From Larix kaempferi (lineage: Eukaryota > Streptophyta > Pinopsida > Pinales > Pinaceae): DNA of 64,000 nucleotides. Where the stretch lies: positions 20,957,501-21,021,500 of the forward strand of contig BSBM01000047.1 in NCBI GenBank assembly GCA_027924585.1, in the 5' to 3' direction. The notes under the pieces were generated by a model. The model saw only the letters and a program-made list of their open reading frames with translations, ran no database searches and was not told the DNA's origin. Each line of letters begins with the position of its first letter. Position 1 is the stretch's first letter. Positions 59,920 to 64,000 of the stretch are shown here, one piece after another. The position numbers and the translations under genes were made by a program.

Positions 59920-60265
59920 AATATCAATAGTCGAATACTGATAGGGATTCTAACACTCCATTGATACTTCTATGTTGGATAGTATTATGTTCCAAGGGAA
60001 TGTTTAGTAATAATAGGTGTATCATCTTTATGGATTTAATATCAACATGGAAGGGCCCACAGAGGATCTAGCATCCTACTTATATAACCATGTTGGAATA
60101 GTATTAGTTCCAAAAGAATATATATTTTACTTGAAGAGTTGTTCATATTTTCTTTGGTGTAATAATAGATTCTTTGGGGACTGACATCAACAGTTCAAAG
60201 GTTCACAGAGAATCTAAACACTCTAATCATATAACCAATATGGATAATGCTTAATTTCAAAAGAA
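59920..60265. repeat. degenerate ~120-145-bp tandem repeat, three copies
   Basis: TATCAA(C/T)A...GGATCTA(A/G)CA...ATATAACCA-TGTTGGATA-TAGTATTA-GTTCCAA(A/G)(A/G)GAAT patterns recur from 59922, 60040 and 60185 with many changes. Confidence 0.65.
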
Positions 60266-61009
60266 GTGTGATTGTTGTGTGAAGATTTTATTTGAGTGTG
60301 AGGAATTCTAGCTTTGTTGTTTTTAGATTTGGGTATTGAAGTTGGATAAGGATTAGAGGTGTGATTGAGAGAGATTTTGAAGCACTTTAAGATTCAGCTC
60401 TGCATATATTTTTCCAAGCACTTCACAAGCTTACAGGCCCTGGGTTGACAATTTAATGTGTTGAATTATATCATATAATTTACCCCATACTGGTTTTCCT
60501 GGTTAAGGGTTTACAGGGTAAATACCTATGTATTCTGCGTGAATTCTATGATGTAATCTCTATTTTCCTTAAAAGAATCTGTATGCTTTTCTTCTTTGCA
60601 CATGTTTAAAACTTACAAGTACAATGATGTAAATGTATCCCAAAGTACATGTATACTAGATTACACTTCAAAACTCGATCTTCCTCTTGTTTTTTCCTGA
60701 CTTTGACCTATCATTCCTACATGTAGGATCACTTTGCATTTCTAGATTCTATAAGTTAGGGATCAATTTTTTTGATTAGCTAACTGCACTAATATATTGC
60801 AAACTTAAAAAATTAATTTATGACTCAATTATTTATAATAAACACTCATTGAATCCATTCGAGGTATCATTGCTTGTGGTGTCCTCCTCGCCAAATCCCT
60901 CTCTACAATTGTGTTATGCAAATAAAATATCACATCTCAATTAATTCAACAATTATTGACATGTGCATGAAAATTGAATTAAACACTTGATCATTAATGA
61001 ACATCTCAC
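60266..61009. other. non-coding DNA, no gene recognised
   Basis: AT-rich, stops in all frames, no array or domain. Confidence 0.5.
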
Positions 61010-61090
61010 CATGCGATTTAGGTCTCACATAAGAGGTTCTACTAGGTTTTCTTTGCGCGCTCTCTGCTAGGTTTTTTGCTCTGTGCATCC

Positions 61091-62242
61091 ATGGCGGCTG
61101 CCTCACCCTCCTCTCCGAAGGAGGTCGGTTCCTTTGATTCTTGTTTCAAGTGAGCTATCTTCATGTCTATTGCTACTGGATCCAAGCCAAACTCTAACTA
61201 GTATGTGGGATTCGCCAAGTTGGTTGTTGCCCTTGAAGTGTCGCTTACCTCTGCTGCCGCTAAGAACAAGGTAGTCGCCCTCTCTGAGAAAGGTATTATT
61301 GGCCACTTCACTTCCCTCTGGCCATCCCCAAAGGCTATAGAAATGTGGTTAAATAAAAACTGGAGGCCAATAATAAAAGGAGAAGTGATTCAAAACTTTT
61401 ATGGAAAGGGTTTCTATGTTTTCCTGTTCAAACACAAGGAGGACATGAACTTGATATTCCACAATGATCCCTATTTTATGGGACCTAGGGGGGTGCATTT
61501 GAATCAATGGAATGCATCCTTTGACCTTCACAAGGTTATTCCTACTCCAGTCCTAGTATGGGTTAAGCTCCCTCACCTTCCACTCCATTGCTGGGGGGAT
61601 GAATATCTTAAGGAAACTGGGAACAATTTGGAAAAATATATAGATAGAGTTGAACCCAAGCCCCCACTCTTTTCCTACACTAGAATCAATTTAAAGGTTG
61701 ATATGGAAAAAGGGTTTCCAAAAGAAATAAATCTCTCCATGGACGGGTGGAATCATCTCCAAAAGGTTGATTACAAGCATATTCCTTTCAAGTGTAAATA
61801 TGGTCATGAATACAAGCATTTTGCAAGGAAATGTGCCAGAAAGAAATCCCGAGAAGAAGAGTTAAATAAGGAAGAGGAATGGAATGTTGTCATGAAGAAA
61901 GGAAGGAAAGGCCCTTAGAATACTCAAGCCCCTCCTCCGTAGACAAAAGAAGCACCTTCATCAAATAGATTTCAGTCCTTAGCTAATCAAGACTAGGAAG
62001 CTTTTGAAGAAGGTGAGATAAGGGAAGAAAGACCAGAAGTTGAAGAAAATGAACAACCAGTGATTATGGAGGTCGAAAAGGAGGGAAATCGTGTCCCAAC
62101 CCCTATTGTGCAGTCGGTCAACAAGGTTCTATTAGACATCTTGGGCTTAGTAACAAGGTCCAGGTCGAGAAAAAATCAACAAGAAACATTGGAACTAAGG
62201 GAAGAAGAAAAAGATATACTAGGGAAAAAGGGAAGAAAATAA
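61091..62242 (+). pseudogene. LINE ORF1 (DUF4283 / zinc knuckle) with in-frame stops
   Basis: The probable start is ATG 61091 (MAAASPSSPKEVG). The same frame continues to TAA 62240-62242, interrupted by TGA 61151-61153, TAG 61199-61201, TAG 61916-61918 and TAG codons near 61940 and 61994. No frameshift is seen. The clean 237-codon part is a DUF4283 domain (GIIGHFTSLWPSPKAIEMWLNK, GKGFYVFLFKHKED, PVLVWVKLPHLPLHCW). A knuckle CKYGHEYKHFARKC (second Cys replaced by Gly) and a basic tail follow. A Glu-rich C-terminal stretch follows the stops. In LINEs ORF1 protein binds the element RNA. Most stops are best explained by loss of a Gln or Trp codon. Confidence 0.85.
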
Positions 62243-62403
62243 AATAAAACACATAGAGCGGAACAAACAGAAAAATAAAAATCGTAAGGGAAACAAGCCA
62301 GTTTAGACCAGCACATCAAAATCATTTCTACATCAGGAAAGCAGCCAGTAGGGGCTCATGAGAATAAAAAGGAAAGGAACGCCCTTTCAAACCCTTATAA
62401 ATA

Positions 62404-62861
62404 ATGAAAATAGTCTCCTAGAATTGTAGAGGACTAGGAGGTAAGACAAAAAAAGAAGCAATTAGAAATATGATAAGAAGTGAAAAAATCTCCATTTTTC
62501 TCGTCTAGGAGACTAAAATTAGTGAGGAAGAAAGCAAGGTAGTAATGATGAAGGTATGGAATTATAGCAATGGATGCTCGATTGCAACAACAAGAAATTT
62601 GGGGGAATCTCCATTTGGTGGGATAGGCATAGGTTCTCCCCACAGAAAGAATAGAAAAATACAAACTGGATTATGGTAGAACTTGAGGACTCTGAAGAAA
62701 AAGAGATCATTCGAATTTGCAATGTGTATGGGCCGGTATTGCACCATAAAAAAATACTTCTGGCTCTCTTTTGATAATATCAGGAGGTCATATCTTCACC
62801 TTCGCAACATCGTAATTGGAGATTTCAATGTTACCATTTCTCCTTCTGAAAGGAGAGGGGG
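62404..62861 (+). pseudogene. LINE ORF2 endonuclease (EEP), N-terminal fragment
   Basis: The start MKIVS*NCRGLGGKTKKEAI at 62404 matches the conserved WNCRGLG opening of plant LINE endonucleases, with TAG in place of the Trp codon (62419-62421). LV*ETK has TAG in place of the Gln before the catalytic Glu. Later parts lie in shifted frames (ICNVYGP near 62718, GDFNVT at about 62820 with its Asp and Asn). The domain nicks target DNA. It is truncated by the copia LTR at 62862. Confidence 0.85.
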
Positions 62862-63516
62862 TGTTAGTTTTTCATAATTTACTTCAATCTGATCTAGGAT
62901 CTCAACTGAGAGAACAACATGTACAACATATCTACAACATATCAATCATGGACATAATAATGCAAGCACACAAGAGACAATAGACACACAGAGTTTCACT
63001 GGGGAAAACCATAAAGGTGAAAAACCTCACAACTTCCTCAAAGATAGATAGAGAAATGATACAACCCAAGCATAAGAGATAGTCTTCTCCTAGCAGCAGC
63101 TTCTCCTCCTCCACAAGTGCACCACTCTCTAATGAGAGTATGAGTGAGAAAGTGAATGATCAAATAGAGTTCCTCCCGCACTCTATTTATACACTAACTT
63201 GACTTGCCTAATAACCTCACTAGGTCGGCCTTAACTTAACCAGATAACATAATGTTGACAGGGCCGACCCCCACTAAGGTGGTCTAATAGCCCTTTACCC
63301 ACATGACTCATATAGGGCCGACCCCATCAAGGTGGTCTAATAACCCATCAAGTATAAGTTACGACACTTACAATATAAATGATGACACTTCTGTATAGAG
63401 GAATAATAACATCTCTATAGGAATACAAACACTTATGTATAGAGGAATAATAACATCTCTATAGGAATACAATATACATAGGTGAAATACATTCCGAAGT
63501 TACAATTACATCAACA
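62862..63516 (-). repeat. 3' LTR of the second copia copy
   Basis: On the minus strand it begins TGTTGATGTAATTG and ends AAAAACTAACA, about 655 bp. It is homologous to the 606-bp LTRs at 26632 and 33372 but longer. The extra length includes a ~49-bp duplication (GGAATAATAACATCTCTATA twice, about 63400-63470) and a repeated GGGCCGACCCC-containing block (about 63260-63350). It is a diverged subfamily. Confidence 0.9.
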
Positions 63517-64000
63517 CTCCCTCTTAACTAGGAAGGTATTTCTTGACACAGATCTGCTAGCACAAGTCTTCTTCTCTGGATCATCATCAGCGAATCATCG
63601 TCCTCGAATCATCGTCATCGTCATTGCTGCTGCTATCTCAATCAATCTCCGATCTACTCATCATAGAAAGTTCTACAGAGCCAGTCCTTTTTCATACTGG
63701 ATGTAGGCCCACCACTTATAGGTCTTCATCATCACTGGCCATACTATGGAATCCTCAGGACTAATTACGTGCGTCAACAAAACCTCGAAAGAGCATCCCA
63801 GGCATTTTACAAGCACACAACTCAACCTATCGGATCTCCTAGGATCTTTTACATGTGACTGTCACAAAACCTTAAAAGAGTGTCTTTCCAAGCAAGATCT
63901 CTAAAGAGAATCTGAGGCCTTTTTCATCCTGTCCATATCTCTAGGAATTATTACATGTGACCCCTACAACAAAACCTTAAAAGAGTGTCTTGCCAAGCAA
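62862..64000 (-). mobile_element. second copia copy, 3' end only, minus strand
   Basis: Read on the minus strand, the window edge shows the same CGAGGTTTT/CCTGGGATGCTCTTTC repeat region as 32550-33125. GACTTGTGCTAGCAGATCTG, the TTAAGAGGGAG polypurine tract (63517-63527) and an LTR from 63516 down to 62862 follow. The element continues outside the window. Confidence 0.92.

Larger units (their letters stand above)
61010..62861 (+). mobile_element. 5' half of an L1-type LINE (D), cut by a copia insertion
   Basis: It keeps the 5' UTR-like CTCTCTGCTAGG repeat region, ORF1 and the first ~450 bases of ORF2 endonuclease, then is broken at 62861 by a minus-strand LTR. The rest of ORF2 probably lies beyond the window, past the inserted copia. 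It is the only LINE here that retains its 5' end. Confidence 0.85.

Overview
This window looks like a piece of a large, repeat-filled plant nuclear genome. The tRNA-Asn at 2832-2905 is of the plant nuclear type. The retroelements are plant types: Ty1/copia and Ty3/gypsy chromovirus with tRNA-iMet primer sites, and L1-type LINEs whose ORF2 carries a plant-style RNase H. I found no convincing host protein-coding gene. The long LTRs, the old but still readable elements and the nested insertions suit a gymnosperm or another large-genome vascular plant, but the species cannot be fixed from this sequence.

Layout. 1-8.7 kb: AT-rich DNA with an intact tRNA-Asn and a decayed gypsy gag-protease. 8.75-16.8 kb: a duplicated AT-rich block, a minus-strand solo LTR with a 5-bp target duplication, and about 5 kb of a ~10-bp minisatellite (GTCAACCATG-like). 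The minisatellite reverses orientation near 16.18 kb and is followed by a ~149-bp nested palindrome. 16.8-20.4 kb: AT-rich DNA with short tandem repeats. 20.4-24.1 kb: a LINE tail, three tandem 5S-rRNA-derived repeats and a copia RT relic. 24.1-26.2 kb: a GC-richer island and a 56-bp minisatellite. 26.6-34.0 kb: a full-length copia element with matching target duplications but broken coding. 34.3-39.1 kb: reverse-oriented single copies of the 56-bp unit and a nearly complete pogo/Tigger-like DDE transposase (minus strand) carrying four in-frame stops. 39.4-45.7 kb: two LINE fragments. 45.8-46.3 kb: a pyrimidine-rich/purine-rich foldback. 49.5-58.8 kb: a full-length gypsy chromovirus with matching target duplications. 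61.0-64.0 kb: a LINE 5' half cut by a second, minus-strand copia of the same family as the first, which runs off the window.

Relations between parts. The gypsy LTRs and the 9-11 kb solo LTR are related families, and each is associated with a GC-rich hairpin-forming tandem array. The copia insertion separates the 56-bp minisatellite from its inverted relatives and from the transposase, so these may once have been one DNA-transposon locus. In the gypsy gag-pol, the transposase and LINE ORF1, decay is almost entirely by in-frame stop codons with reading frame preserved, as expected from methylated-cytosine deamination. The copia element and the other LINEs decay by frameshift and deletion.
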